NCBI RefSeq assembly: GCF_905250085.1
Contig: NZ_CAJNOB010000045.1
Span: 62,001 to 126,000 of the forward strand
Reading direction: 5' to 3'
Length of the DNA: 64,000 nucleotides
Source of the DNA: Candidatus Methylacidithermus pantelleriae
GTDB lineage: Bacteria > Verrucomicrobiota > Verrucomicrobiia > Methylacidiphilales > Methylacidiphilaceae
In this document: piece by piece, positions 8,802-17,518 of the stretch
Layout: every line of letters starts with the position of its first letter
How positions within the stretch are numbered: position 1 is the first letter of the stretch
Position numbers and translations under genes: made by a program
Notes under the pieces: model-generated
Seen by the model: the letters and a program-made list of their open reading frames with translations, nothing else
Database searches by the model: none
Told to the model about the DNA's origin: nothing

Positions 8802-10061
8802 CAAGGAAAAGCGGAGAAGACCCAGAGCCTAGGAACTCGTAGAGGCTATCCCTCCCAGGGGGCACGCCAAAAGGAAAGAAAAAGTAAAAAAACCTCTTCT
8901 TGGCGAAACAAAACCCGCCGCAGAGGTATCGCGAGTCCAATGTTTTGGGGTTTTCCTCCCCGCAAAAGCCACCATTCTTCTGCTGGGGGAAACATGAAGG
9001 CTCCCAGAAGGAAGGGAGTTTTTTTTAAGACCTTCTTCGGATAAGAAGACCCGACCAAGCAGTGGCTGCTTTTCCCAGGGAAACGCGGGGATTCCCTGTG
9101 GCTTCGTTCCTTTTCCCGTCTTCTTTTGCCGGGGTTAGGTAGGGACCCAAGTCGGGCGTATTCCTTTTTTTGGATGATGGGCAGGCTGCTAGGCGTGTCC
9201 AAGCCCGTTCCGACCGGGACAGAAGACAAGCCATGCACGTTTTGCCCGTCAGGACAAACTCTGCGAGTACAGAAAAGATCACGGAAAATCGGCAGTTCGA
9301 GGTGGGCACGGAGTAACACGGCAGTTGAGCGCTTTTTCCTTGGGGAACCCCAGAAAGCAGTGCGAAAGTACCGTGGAAGAAGGGGGGCTTGAGGTTCTTT
9401 TTGAACGCCTTTCCGAAAGACCGTGTGGCCAAAAGGAATGCTGAGAAAACCCAGCTCTTAGCTGGGAATCACTAGCTTGAGATTGCGTGGCCTCTTCGGA
9501 GCCGATACATTTGTCAAGAGGTAAAAAGGGGCGCAAAGGAAAAAAAAACGGTGACGTCCCGGGAAGAAGCCAGCTTTTTTCCCTTTTCTATTTATGGGAA
9601 GGGAAACAAAGGCTTCGAGAGAACAAAGGCGATGGTCGAGGTATGCTTCCAAGCGAAGTTGTGGGAAGCGAAATGGGCAGGTAAAGCTCAAGGCTCGTAT
9701 CGGGCCCTTCTGCGGCCTTTATGGGTGAGCCTTGGGGGATCTCCGGAGAAAGAAAACTCCTTGTTTCTTTTTCACGCCGGCCTTTCCGGTCATCCGAGCT
9801 GGCACAGTGTGGTGCAAAGGGTTCCGAGCCTCCCGCTGGGAGGGCTCGTTCTTTCCGCGAAGGTTCTGCCCCAAGAAAACTTCCAGGAAGTCCGTCACGG
9901 CCTTGTCCTAGGCCATTCTCTGGGTGAGTGGTCGAGGACCCAGCCTCGGATGGCAGGGACGTGCTCTACCCGGGGTCCCAGGGGATTTGCGTCACCAGGG
10001 ACACGTAGCAAAGGGGACTGGCCCCGGTCTTCGAACGAAGAACGTAAAGAAAGGGGGAGCA
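8802..10061. other. 1.26-kb region without recognised gene
   Basis: Several open frames cross this stretch on both strands (for instance 9551-10237 + and 8846-9319 -), but they overlap, lack family resemblance and lack good ribosome sites. A stem-loop GAGCCTCCC-GCT-GGGAGGGCTC (9825-9846, one bulge) is followed by GTTCTTTCC and might end a transcript. A non-coding RNA is possible; I could not match RNase P RNA, tmRNA or SRP RNA. Confidence 0.4.
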
Positions 10062-10664
10062 ATGAGTGGCAATCGTTCCAAAAATTCTTCACGACGCAGA
10101 GATCGCCGAGCCAAGGAGGCAACTTTTTCACGAACGCCGGCAAAGGGCGGAACGGCGAACAAGCCCAAAGGATTGGTTCAAAAGATTGCTGGATTGGTTC
10201 AAGGACTCTTCGGAAAAGGAAAGCCTTCTCCAACTAGTGACCACGTAAACGAGCCCGAGGAGGTAAAGAAAAGCCGGGAAGCACTACGGCGTTCGCCTCG
10301 GCGGGATAGTTCTGCGCAGGTGACGCGCCGACCGGCTCCTCCTTCTCGTCCCTCCCTCTCGGAAACGAGCGCGGAGGTTCGGGCTGAGGAAATCACAACG
10401 CCGCGTCTCTACGTAGGGAATCTTTCCTACGAGGCAGGAGAAAGCGATCTTTTTGAGCTGTTCTCCCAGGTGGGCCCGGTGAGAAACGTTCAATTGATTC
10501 GGGAAAAGCGCGGAACGCGCTCCAAGGGATTCGGGTTTGTAGAGATGGCGGATGTGGAAACTGCCAAGCAAGCGATCGTGCAGCTGCATCGGAAGGAGTT
10601 TATGGGTCGGGAACTGGTGGTTAGCGCGGCCAAGGGAGAGACAAGAAGGAAAGAGGCAACGTAA
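10062..10664 (+). CDS. RNA-recognition-motif (RRM) protein with basic N-terminal extension
   Basis: This is a 200-residue protein starting at ATG 10062 behind AAGGGGGAG. Residues 1-110 are a low-complexity, Ser/Arg/Lys-rich and probably disordered region (NRSKNSSRRRDRRAKEATFS). Residues about 115-195 form one RRM: LYVGNLSYEAGESDLFELF is RNP2 with helix 1, and KGFGFVEM is RNP1 with the aromatic Phe residues that stack on RNA. RELVVSAAKGE is the last strand. Bacterial single-RRM proteins of this kind bind single-stranded RNA and are best known from cyanobacteria (Rbp) and a few other phyla, where some are cold-induced. The long basic tail ahead of the RRM is unusual, since most bacterial RRM proteins are about 80-110 residues. 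Target RNAs are unknown. Confidence 0.88.
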   Translation: MSGNRSKNSSRRRDRRAKEATFSRTPAKGGTANKPKGLVQKIAGLVQGLFGKGKPSPTSDHVNEPEEVKKSREALRRSPRRDSSAQVTRRPAPPSRPSLSETSAEVRAEEITTPRLYVGNLSYEAGESDLFELFSQVGPVRNVQLIREKRGTRSKGFGFVEMADVETAKQAIVQLHRKEFMGRELVVSAAKGETRRKEAT

Positions 10665-10782
10665 GCATGGCCGTTGGCATTTCGCAGGTTTTGGAATCAG
10701 GGGCAACGGCACGTAGCTTTTAGGCGGAAGGCGTGTAAGACTTATAAGCCGGCCCCGCGGATGGGAAGCGCGCACGCGTTTT

Positions 10783-11988
10783 ATGGTCTCGAATCGCCAG
10801 CAAGGTGATCCCGCTGGAGAGAACTTGGATTTTTCCCTGGCCCGTTTGATCCAGGGTAGCGAGGCTGTCATTACCCTGGAGGAGCTTCAGGCCAAGCTTC
10901 GCAAAGGGCGCCCTCTCCGGGTAAAGTTTGGGGTGGATCCCACAAGTGCTGACATTCATCTCGGTCATGCAGTGCCTCTGTTTAAGCTTCGCCAGTGGCA
11001 AGAAGCAGGCCATGTGGTGGTGCTAATCGTCGGTGATTTTACCGCTCGGATCGGGGACCCTACGGGTCGAAACAGCACACGTCCGGAACTTGCGCTGGAA
11101 GAAATCCAGGCGAACGCTCGTACCTATCAGGAACAAGCGTTCCGGATTCTGAGGCCAGATCGCACGGAAGTTTTGTGGAACGGAACCTGGTTTGAGAAGA
11201 TGAGTGCCGGAGAATTTCTTGCCCTACAAAAAAGGGTCACGGCTACTCGTCTTTTGCAGCGCAGGGAGTTTCAAGAACGGCGCGACCGCGGGGAACCCAT
11301 TGGTCTCCACGAGCTGGTATATCCTTTGTTGCAGGCTTGGGATTCGGTGGTGGTCCAAGCGGATGTGGAATTGGGAGGAAGCGACCAGCTTTTCAATCTG
11401 CTTTTGGGGAGGGAACTCCAGGCCCAAGTGGGACAAGAACCCCAGGTGGTCCAGACTGTCTCTTTGCTCGAGGGGCTGGATGGAACCCGGAAGATGAGTA
11501 AATCGTTCGGCAACACGATTGGGATTACCGAAAGCCCTCAGGAAATCTTTGGGAAGGTAATGAGCATTTCGGATGAGCTCATGCTTCGATGGTACCAGGT
11601 GCTCCTAGGGACCCAGCCGGAACCGGGCGTGCATCCCATGGAGGCCAAGAAACGATTAGCCCAATGGATTATTGAGCGCGTGCATGATCCTGAAGCGGCA
11701 CAAAAGGCTCGGGAAAGTTTTGAGCGTGTTTTTAGTCGCCGAGAGTTTCCGGAGGACGCTCCGGAAATGGTCGTGGAAAGTCCCCAGATCCCTTTGGTTC
11801 GACTTCTTCACACCGTTGGGGCGGCTTCCAGCCTTAGCGAGGCTAGAAGGCTGGTAGCTCAGGGAGCGGTGAGTTTGGATGGGGAAAAATGTTCGGACCC
11901 AAACAAGGTTGTGGACTGTTCGAAGGGGATTTGGCTACGATGTGGCAAGCGGTTTTTTGCTAAGATACGGACCCTACCCAGAGGGTAG
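10783..11988 (+). CDS. tyrS: Tyrosyl-tRNA synthetase (TyrRS)
   Basis: This 401-residue class I synthetase charges tRNA-Tyr. The signature is HLGH (in ADIHLGHAVPL, about residue 62) and KMSKS (in RKMSKSFGNT, about residue 235), with GDFTARIGDPTGR and LGGSDQLFNLLLGRELQ in the Rossmann core. A C-terminal S4 RNA-binding domain (about residues 340-395, LSEARRLVAQGAVSLDG) is intact. The length and signature place it in the TyrRZ-like branch rather than the Escherichia coli branch. The stop codon TAG is inside a small stem-loop (see 11972-11989). The gene is 118 bp downstream of the RRM gene on the same strand. Confidence 0.97.
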   Translation: MVSNRQQGDPAGENLDFSLARLIQGSEAVITLEELQAKLRKGRPLRVKFGVDPTSADIHLGHAVPLFKLRQWQEAGHVVVLIVGDFTARIGDPTGRNSTRPELALEEIQANARTYQEQAFRILRPDRTEVLWNGTWFEKMSAGEFLALQKRVTATRLLQRREFQERRDRGEPIGLHELVYPLLQAWDSVVVQADVELGGSDQLFNLLLGRELQAQVGQEPQVVQTVSLLEGLDGTRKMSKSFGNTIGITESPQEIFGKVMSISDELMLRWYQVLLGTQPEPGVHPMEAKKRLAQWIIERVHDPEAAQKARESFERVFSRREFPEDAPEMVVESPQIPLVRLLHTVGAASSLSEARRLVAQGAVSLDGEKCSDPNKVVDCSKGIWLRCGKRFFAKIRTLPRG

Positions 11989-12059
11989 GCATATGATATG
12001 CTTGATAAGCCTGTTAGACTGTGCAGACAAAGATACGGAGCCTAGCCAGGGGGGTAGGC
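11963..12059 (+). terminator. Two near-identical hairpin units at the tyrS 3' end
   Basis: AGATACGGA occurs at 11963 and again at 12031. Each is followed by a stem-loop: CCTACCC-AGA-GGGTAGG (11973-11989), which contains the tyrS stop codon, and GCCTAGCC-AGGG-GGGTAGGC (12040-12059). A third palindrome, GCATATGATATGC, lies at 11990-12002. The arrangement looks like an intrinsic terminator or processing site, but none of the stems has a clear T-run, so its function is not established. Confidence 0.4.
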
Positions 12060-12146
12060 TCAAAAGAGGGAAAAAGAAGGGGTCAAAGACGTTCCCTCGG
12101 CAAGGACCGCATCAAAAGAACCCCTTATTGAAAGGAGACGGAAGCT

Positions 12147-12326
12147 ATGAAACGTTGGATCCTCTGCCTAATTCCGATGCTTGTGCTAGTGGGGACCTCG
12201 GTCCCGGGCCATGCAGCGACGGAAATACAGCTTGCCAAAAAGTCAAAAAAGCTTTGCACCTGTCCCAAGTGTGAAGCAGGGGACAACTGTGCGGCTCACA
12301 AGGGTAAGAAGTGTGACTGCGGTTAA
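12147..12326 (+). CDS. Small secreted Cys-rich peptide (59 aa)
   Basis: ATG 12147 is preceded by AAGGAG at about nine bases, and the frame ends at TAA 12324-12326. MKRWILCLIPMLVLVGTSV is a typical signal-peptide n- and h-region, with likely cleavage after GHA-A. The mature part is basic and has six cysteines in CTCPKC, NC and CDC spacing, followed by a C-terminal CG. Such Cys pairs suggest metal binding or disulfides in the envelope. I recognise no family with certainty; similar tiny Lys/Cys-rich secreted peptides occur in several environmental bacteria. It stands alone, between tyrS and mobile-element debris. Confidence 0.7.
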   Translation: MKRWILCLIPMLVLVGTSVPGHAATEIQLAKKSKKLCTCPKCEAGDNCAAHKGKKCDCG

Positions 12327-12919
12327 AGAAAACCCGAGAGAAATCTTCCCTCACATGAGGCGTTAGGCGTGAGGGGCACGGAGAACTTCGGGTTTGTTGT
12401 CCCTGAAGCGCTTCTTTGGGGGGTGAGTGATCCTCGAAGGGACACTCGCCCCCAGAAGTGTAGCGTGCCGATCAAATGTTTTTTCTTTGGAGAGCACTTA
12501 TCTCCCCATCTTGGCGTTCCTGCTGCACTGGCTTTTCATAAAAAAAACGGAAAATGGGATTCGGTTTAGGAAGCAGACGCTTCGGACCGAAAGAGCACTC
12601 ACGCACGCACCCGTCTCTGGCTAGACTGAAACGTTCTGCACGGTTGTATACCGTCAGATCTCCAATACAGGTGGTCGTTTGCTTCTCACTGTTTGTCGAT
12701 CTCTTTTGCCCTATGTCACGGAAGAGGATGCTAGGGCAGCGGTGAAGCTCTTCCAGAAAAACATACCTTCCCTGTGACATCCTGTCTGTGAGCTTCTCTT
12801 TCCCCAAGCGGGACACGAGTGTGGACGTTAGGTAAGGAGGTTTGAGAACTCCTCCATCCAAAGGGAAAAAAGAGGATACAGACGGCCCAGTTAGCGATTC
12901 GGGCCTATCCCTAAGCGTC
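12327..12919. other. Intergenic region with no gene seen
   Basis: No coding gene could be supported in these 593 bases. CCCTCAC at 12350-12356 and GTGAGGG at 12369-12375 could form a stem behind the Cys-rich peptide. GTCACGGAAG near 12716 and CTTCCCTGTGAC near 12768 form a loose inverted repeat about 50 bp apart, without known meaning. Confidence 0.4.
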
Positions 12920-13262
12920 GGACTGTGCGGGAGAGGCCGTGTCGGCCCGCAATGGATGGCTCAAGCCTCACTTTCCTCCTGCCTGCAAAGAAATGGGGCA
13001 AACCATGTGTGGGTGTTGTCAGTGTTGGGAGGAGCCCGGCAGTAGCGCATGCGGTGTATGCTCGGTCGGGAGGCAATTGACTGCCTCCCGCACCTCTCGC
13101 TTTAGAAGCGCGGGCATGGGCGTTACCTGGGCGTGCCACTGAAACCTCGGTACGCGAACCGCCGGCAGGGCTTTTCGGCTGGTGTCTGCAAGGATCTACC
13201 CGGGTAGGGGAACATGGTCCATGGTTTGAGGGACGGTTCCCTACGGGAACCGGAGACAGCAC
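12920..13262 (+). mobile_element. Solo right-end remnant of the IS607-type element
   Basis: The sequence can be aligned by eye with the 3' ends of the two IS607-type remnants at about 15830-16125 and 21840-22110. Shared blocks include GAAACCTCGGTACGCGAA (13141-13158), GCCGGCAGGGCTTTTCGGC and the final hairpin. The upstream CTGCCTGCAAAGAAATGGG resembles the tnpB 3' coding part of copy A. There is no left end or transposase nearby, so this is an orphan end 125 bp upstream of the macro-domain gene. Confidence 0.65.
13068..13207 (+). ncRNA. Candidate omega-RNA-like structured end, solo copy
   Basis: Three stem-loops in a row: GGGAGGCA/TGCCTCCC (13068-13075 with 13082-13089, perfect 8 bp), CCCGC/GCGGG (13087-13091 with 13110-13114) and CTACCC/GGGTAG (13196-13207). 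The same three occur, in the same order, at 15946-16090 and 21938-22082. TnpB omega RNAs are known to overlap the tnpB 3' end and the element's right end, which is where this lies. Expression is not shown. Confidence 0.45.
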
Positions 13263-13388
13263 TCCCAACATGTCAAGCGATCATGGATGCAGGCCTTTCT
13301 AGGTGAACAGCCAAAAGGGAGTCTTTTGGATGAACCAAGCTTTACAGGTACTTTTTTAGCGAAAAAAAGCTAATGTGGAGGGTGGCCG

Positions 13389-13934
13389 ATGAAGGATCGA
13401 ATCGAGGTGGTTGTAGGAGATATCACGCAAATGCAGGTGGACGCTATTGTTAATGCAGCCAATACCAGCCTTTTGGGGGGTGGCGGGGTGGACGGAGCGA
13501 TTCACCGTGCTGCAGGCCCAGAACTTAAGGAGGAATGCCGAAAGCTTGGGGGTTGTCCAACTGGGGAGGCGAAGATCACGCGGGGATATCGCCTCCCTTG
13601 CCGTTGGGTCATCCATGCGGTTGGCCCCGTTTGGCACGGGGGGACTCAGGGAGAAGAAGAGCTTTTGGCGAGCTGTTATCGCCGGGCGCTCGAGCTAGCT
13701 GAAGAGCATGGGGTGCGCTCGATCGCGTTCCCTGCGATTAGTACAGGTGCCTATCGATTTCCCAAGGATCGCGCTGCTCGGATTGCGGTTCGTGAGATCC
13801 GGTGTTTTCTGGAAGCGCATCCGACGATCGAAAAAGTCTTTCTTGTGGCTTTTGATGAGGAAATGCGCGGTTTTTATGAGAAAGCTTTGGAGGATGAAGG
13901 GTTGCTAAGAGCGAAAAACGATAGGGACACGTAA
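13389..13934 (+). CDS. Macro-domain protein (ADP-ribose / O-acetyl-ADP-ribose hydrolase family)
   Basis: This is a single macro domain of 181 residues. The motifs are [20 protein letters not shown] (about residues 6-25), [19 protein letters not shown] and [17 protein letters not shown], the ADP-ribose phosphate loop. VDAIVNAAN with [10 protein letters not shown] matches the MacroD/YmdB type, whose members remove ADP-ribose from proteins or hydrolyse O-acetyl-ADP-ribose. ATG 13389 follows GGAGGGTGG at a suitable distance. The last ten codons (LRAKNDRDT and stop) lie within the left end of an IS607-type element, so the natural C-terminus may have been replaced. No DarT or other ADP-ribosyltransferase is adjacent. 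Confidence 0.92.
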   Translation: MKDRIEVVVGDITQMQVDAIVNAANTSLLGGGGVDGAIHRAAGPELKEECRKLGGCPTGEAKITRGYRLPCRWVIHAVGPVWHGGTQGEEELLASCYRRALELAEEHGVRSIAFPAISTGAYRFPKDRAARIAVREIRCFLEAHPTIEKVFLVAFDEEMRGFYEKALEDEGLLRAKNDRDT

Positions 13935-14530
13935 GGCTGTTCCTGGCAGGAGAGCAGATCCCAACGGAATGGAACGTAGGTGCCGAGCGGCGGAGCGTTT
14001 GCTACAAGACGGCTTGGAGGTTGAAAAAGGGGCGTTTGCGGGTTCCCGCAGAAGAGTTGCCGACTAGGACGGCAATCGTTCATGCGGGGCGGAGTGGGCT
14101 AACGGCGTGGACCTCTACGCACGGGTGTCCAAGCGCCGATCCGAAAGCGGATTAAGAGAGACAATCAGCTTGGGTTGTCCGAAGTTGGCTCTCAAGCAAA
14201 CCGTCGCGGCCTTGTCAAGGCCATCGAGGAAGTCGGCTTTGGGATGGAAGGTTCTCAGAGAGGGTTCATTGGGCGGGTCTCTTATCCCAAGGTCGGCGCC
14301 ATCCTGGTCAAGTGGTGCAACCGGCTGATGTGTTTGGGTTTGGAGTACTGGAAAGCGGTATGAACTGCGCAGAGTCGATCTATCCTGGCGGTGGATCCGA
14401 ATGAGAGGACCGATGATATCGTGCGCGACCTGTATGAGGAGATCGTCACATTGTGCCCCCTTTACGCGAAGAAATCCGCGCAAAAGCGTGCCCAAGAAGG
14501 CGCTCGAAGCGATTGCATGAGTAAGCTCCC
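13935..14530 (+). pseudogene. tnpA: IS607 TnpA (serine recombinase) remnant, copy A
   Basis: The N-terminal helix-turn-helix part survives as TAWRLKKGRLRVPAEELPTR (about 14009-14068). YARVSKRRSESGLR follows, from the catalytic-domain start, and VDPNERTDDIVRDLYEEIV (14391-14447) comes from the C-terminal part. The pieces are in different frames and there is an early stop after the PAEELP block, so no functional recombinase can be made. IS607 TnpA normally combines a MerR-like DNA-binding domain with a serine-recombinase domain. Confidence 0.75.
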
Positions 14531-16100
14531 TTTTCTGACTTACTCGACGCCGTTCCCGGGTGACGATCGAACAGGGGGCGTTGCTTACCGCCTATGCGGC
14601 GCTCTACGGGCGGGTGGAGCGGAGTTTTTCTGCCAGATGCGCGTTCGTGTCTCGCTAAAGAAACGTAAGGGATTCTTCCCGCCGCGGTTCAGCTTGGCCG
14701 TCCCAGAGTTCCATGCCCTCCGGGTCCGTGCTCAAAGGAAAGGTCGCTGGGATGGGTGAAAGGCGGCCCGAGCCTCATGGAGGAAGCTAAGAAATGGATC
14801 CGGAAGAGCCGAAACGGTGATCCGCAAGCTCGAGGAGAAGATGTTGCGAGCGAACGTTTTGCACGAGAAAAAGTGGGGGCTGGCCATTCTGCGGACGAAG
14901 CTTGACGCGCTTTTGGCTAAAAAGGAGTCCCCGAGTGGGTGTGCCTCTCTCTCGGTTCGTGCCGCCTCTTTCCGTAAAAAGTTTTCCTTGGAAAAAAACG
15001 GATACGCCAACCATGGGGACGGGAAGAGGGATTGACGGGCGGAGCGCGGCCTGCGGCTCTCTCTACGGTTGCGCCTGGCGGATGCGTTGGGGGAGCCCAA
15101 GCCAATACGTGGTTTTTTAACGAGCGTACGCCTTGGCGCTTTGCCTACGCCCACGAGGGGACTCTCCAGGCGCTTGCCGCCAGCGGGATCGTGACCGCGC
15201 CAATCACGTTGGGAAAACTCGTCCGGAAGCGGGAGGGATTTGCGGGAAACTGATCGCTTCGTGTGCGAGAGAAAAGGGGTGGCGGGTGTTTGCCGCGTGT
15301 CAAGGTGCGGACCCGTTTGGGTGACACGCCGCCTTGCTGGAGCGGTCGGCATCGACACGAACGAGGACCATCTGGGCTTGGCGGAAACGGACCGCGTTGG
15401 CGATCTTGTGAGAATCCGCCGGATCGGACGTAATCTCGAGGGGAAGAGCGAGGAGCAGGCGAAAAAGCTTTTTTACTGATGCGTGCAAAGAGGGTGCCCT
15501 TGCGCCGAATTGGGCAAGGCGCTTGTGATCAAACGATGGGATCTTCGCAAAGAAACAAGCTTTGAGTCGGTGGATTTTCTTTGGGCTCGCTCGCTCTTTT
15601 CCTTCGCCTATGCTAAGGCGATCGCGATGGCTCGAAAGTCGGCTTTTTTCCCGCCGGAATCAAGGGGATCGAAGTCGAGCCGGCCTACACGTGTGTGATC
15701 GGTGCGGTCAACCACGCGCGCCGTCATAGCATCAACTTCTTACCAAGGCGCGGCCTCGTGCCCTCTCCCCGAGAGGATTGGGTTTCTCCGAACGCCCATC
15801 CCTGCCGGAGACAGTCATGCCTACTTGCAATGGCAGTTATGTGACCTTCGCCCTATCCGCAAGCAATGGGACGAAGCGTGTAGGTCGCTTCTCTGGCGGA
15901 GGTTCGGGGGAGAGTCAAAGCGGCATAAGCAAACGCATGCCCGGTGGGAAGCGATCCACTGCCTCCCGCGCCTTTGTCCCCCAAAAACGCGGGTCTGGGT
16001 GCTATCCGGGCTTTGCCAGCGGAATCCCGGCACTCAAATCGTTGGCAGCACGGTTCGGCCGCGTCCCGGACGATCTTCCCTGGCAGGGAATGGTTGCCGA
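14517..16100 (+). pseudogene. tnpB: Large TnpB (RNA-guided nuclease family) remnant, copy A
   Basis: Coding similarity runs in shifting frames: FSARCAFVSLKKRKGF, KLEEKMLRANVLHEKK, ILRTKLDALLA, KREGFAGN, AGAVGIDTNEDHLGLAETD and IRRIGRNLEGKSEEQAKKLF. GIDTNEDHLGLAE contains the RuvC-I aspartate (GIDxN). The C-terminal coding part overlaps the structured right end. At least five frameshifts or stops are present. The long, insertion-rich N-terminus indicates the big IS607-associated TnpB type rather than the compact IS200/IS605 type. Copy B at 20480 is the closest relative in the window. Confidence 0.75.
15946..16090 (+). ncRNA. Candidate omega-RNA-like structured end, copy A
   Basis: Stem 1 is GGGAAGC/GCCTCCC (15946-15952 with 15961-15967, one A-C mismatch). 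Stem 2 is CCCGCG/CGCGGG (15965-15970 with 15988-15993). Stem 3 is TTCCCT-GGC-AGGGAA (16076-16090). Stem 3 differs in sequence from the solo copy while keeping its pairing. The position at the tnpB 3' end fits a guide RNA scaffold; that is inference. Confidence 0.45.
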
Positions 16101-16162
16101 TGGTTTTAGGAACGGCTCAAAGAAATGTTTCTCGATTTTTTGGTCTGCCAATGGATGGGCGT

Positions 16163-17518
16163 TTAGGGCTCTACTTGGGGTAAGCCTTGGGAAGAGGGTT
16201 TTCCCTTTTGCTCTCGCTCGATTCGAACTCGTCGCAAGCGCTGGGGAGAGGCATCTTCTACGGTGATCCGAAATCCATCGACGGTGAGACTGTCCCATTT
16301 TGCGGGACGTCTTCCCCAAAGCCCCAGACACCATTCTTCCACAGTTTGTCGAGTTTCGGTTGGCAAGGGCCACCCGGTCTCAAGGGCAAGGTCTCGGAGC
16401 GGCATTTCAGGATCGATGAGCACCATTTCTTGGGTGCGTTCGAAAATCGGTCCTTTCTCAATGTCAAACTCATCTCGAATGTCTCCTACGAGTTCTTCCA
16501 ACACATCCTCCAGGGTGACAATCCCTACCATTCGATCCTCGGTGTCCACTACGACCGCCAGATGGTTGCGAGAGGATCGAAAAAGCTCCAACATCACCGG
16601 CAGTTGGGTTTGTGGAAGAAACGTTAAAGCGGGACGCAAAAGGGCCTTGAGGTCGGTTTGGCTGCCAAGCGCAAGAAATTGCCACAGCAGCTCTTGGATG
16701 AGGAGGATCCCGACGACACGATCCTTAGAATCGGCACACACGGGGAAGCGGCTAAACCCGCAACGCTGCGCAATGCGCAGGTTTTCTTCCACCGACAAGT
16801 GGGTCCACAGAACGACCACCTGATCTTTGGGAATCATGATTTGTTCTGCGGTAATCCGTTTGAGGCGTAACGCCTTGAGCATGATTTTATGGATAAGCTC
16901 ATCTGCGGGGTGGATGTGAGGGGCATGAGCCAGGACCTCTTGAAGTTCTTCCAGAGTAAACGGTTCCTCCGTGGGGACTGAGAGGCTAAACCCTGCTAAC
17001 CGCAGCATCCGGAGAGAGGCTTGGTGTAAAAGCCAGACGAGTGGGAAAAAAAGGTAGAAAAAGATCGTCAACGGGGCGCTAGACCAAAGGGCCACCGCTT
17101 TGGGACGTTGGAGCGCAAGCGAACGGGGAGCCAGCTCCCCTAAAAGGATTTGCAAAAGGCTAATCAAACCAAAAGCCAAGGGATACGCAAGGGTAGCCGC
17201 CCACCCCGAGTGGGACAAGCCTGCCCAGGAGAAGATCCTTTCCAACTGACGCGCTATCCACGGCTCTCCCAGCCAACCCAGCCCCAGCGTTGAAAGGGTA
17301 ATTCCTAATTGTGTTGCCGAGAGGTAGGCTTGGATGTTGCGCAGGATGTGGAGCGCAATGGGAGCTCGCCAATCGCCGGCATTGGCCAGGGGTTTCAGCT
17401 GGGTCCTCCGGACCTTGACCAGAGCAAATTCTGCCGCGACAAAAAAACCATTGGCGAAGATAAAGAATGCCAGTAAGAAAAGCTTGGCAAATTCGGTGAG
17501 ACAGCGGTCAAAAGACAT
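16163..17518 (-). CDS. CNNM/CorC-type (HlyC-like) membrane protein with CBS domains
   Basis: This is a 451-residue protein. A DUF21/CNNM membrane domain (about residues 1-195, four hydrophobic segments, AAEFALVKVRRTQL and LGELAPRSLALQRP) is followed by a pair of CBS domains (about 210-335; MIPKDQVVVLWTHLSVEENL, SRFPVCADSKDRVVGIL, DTEDRMVGIVTLEDVLEELV). The C-terminus is a CorC/HlyC transporter-associated domain (about 350-430, QTVEEWCLGLWGR). Relatives act in Mg2+ or Co2+ efflux or Na+/Mg2+ exchange, and the old name hemolysin is historical. CBS domains would sense Mg-ATP. The gene runs toward the right end of IS607 copy A. Confidence 0.93.
   Translation of the reverse strand: MSFDRCLTEFAKLFLLAFFIFANGFFVAAEFALVKVRRTQLKPLANAGDWRAPIALHILRNIQAYLSATQLGITLSTLGLGWLGEPWIARQLERIFSWAGLSHSGWAATLAYPLAFGLISLLQILLGELAPRSLALQRPKAVALWSSAPLTIFFYLFFPLVWLLHQASLRMLRLAGFSLSVPTEEPFTLEELQEVLAHAPHIHPADELIHKIMLKALRLKRITAEQIMIPKDQVVVLWTHLSVEENLRIAQRCGFSRFPVCADSKDRVVGILLIQELLWQFLALGSQTDLKALLRPALTFLPQTQLPVMLELFRSSRNHLAVVVDTEDRMVGIVTLEDVLEELVGDIRDEFDIEKGPIFERTQEMVLIDPEMPLRDLALETGWPLPTETRQTVEEWCLGLWGRRPAKWDSLTVDGFRITVEDASPQRLRRVRIEREQKGKPSSQGLPQVEP

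Larger units (their letters stand above)
13899..16125 (+). mobile_element. Decayed IS607-type element, copy A
   Basis: The left end is GGGTTGCTAAGAGC (13899-13912) plus ACACGTAAGGCTGTTC (13927-13942). It is followed by a degraded serine-recombinase gene, a degraded tnpB gene and the three-hairpin right end that closes near 16125. IS607 elements have no inverted terminal repeats and no target duplications, which fits what is seen. The element lies between the macro-domain gene and the CNNM gene. Confidence 0.75.

Noticed and set aside
8846-10237. Long open frames in the gap before the RRM gene
   Set aside because: Overlapping on both strands, biased composition and no ribosome site or family resemblance.
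12891-13271. Minus-strand frame of 126 codons
   Set aside because: It is antisense to the structured element end, which explains the sequence better.
13389-13934. Macro-domain protein as a DarG antitoxin
   Set aside because: No DarT-like toxin gene next to it and the motifs fit the general MacroD/YmdB type.
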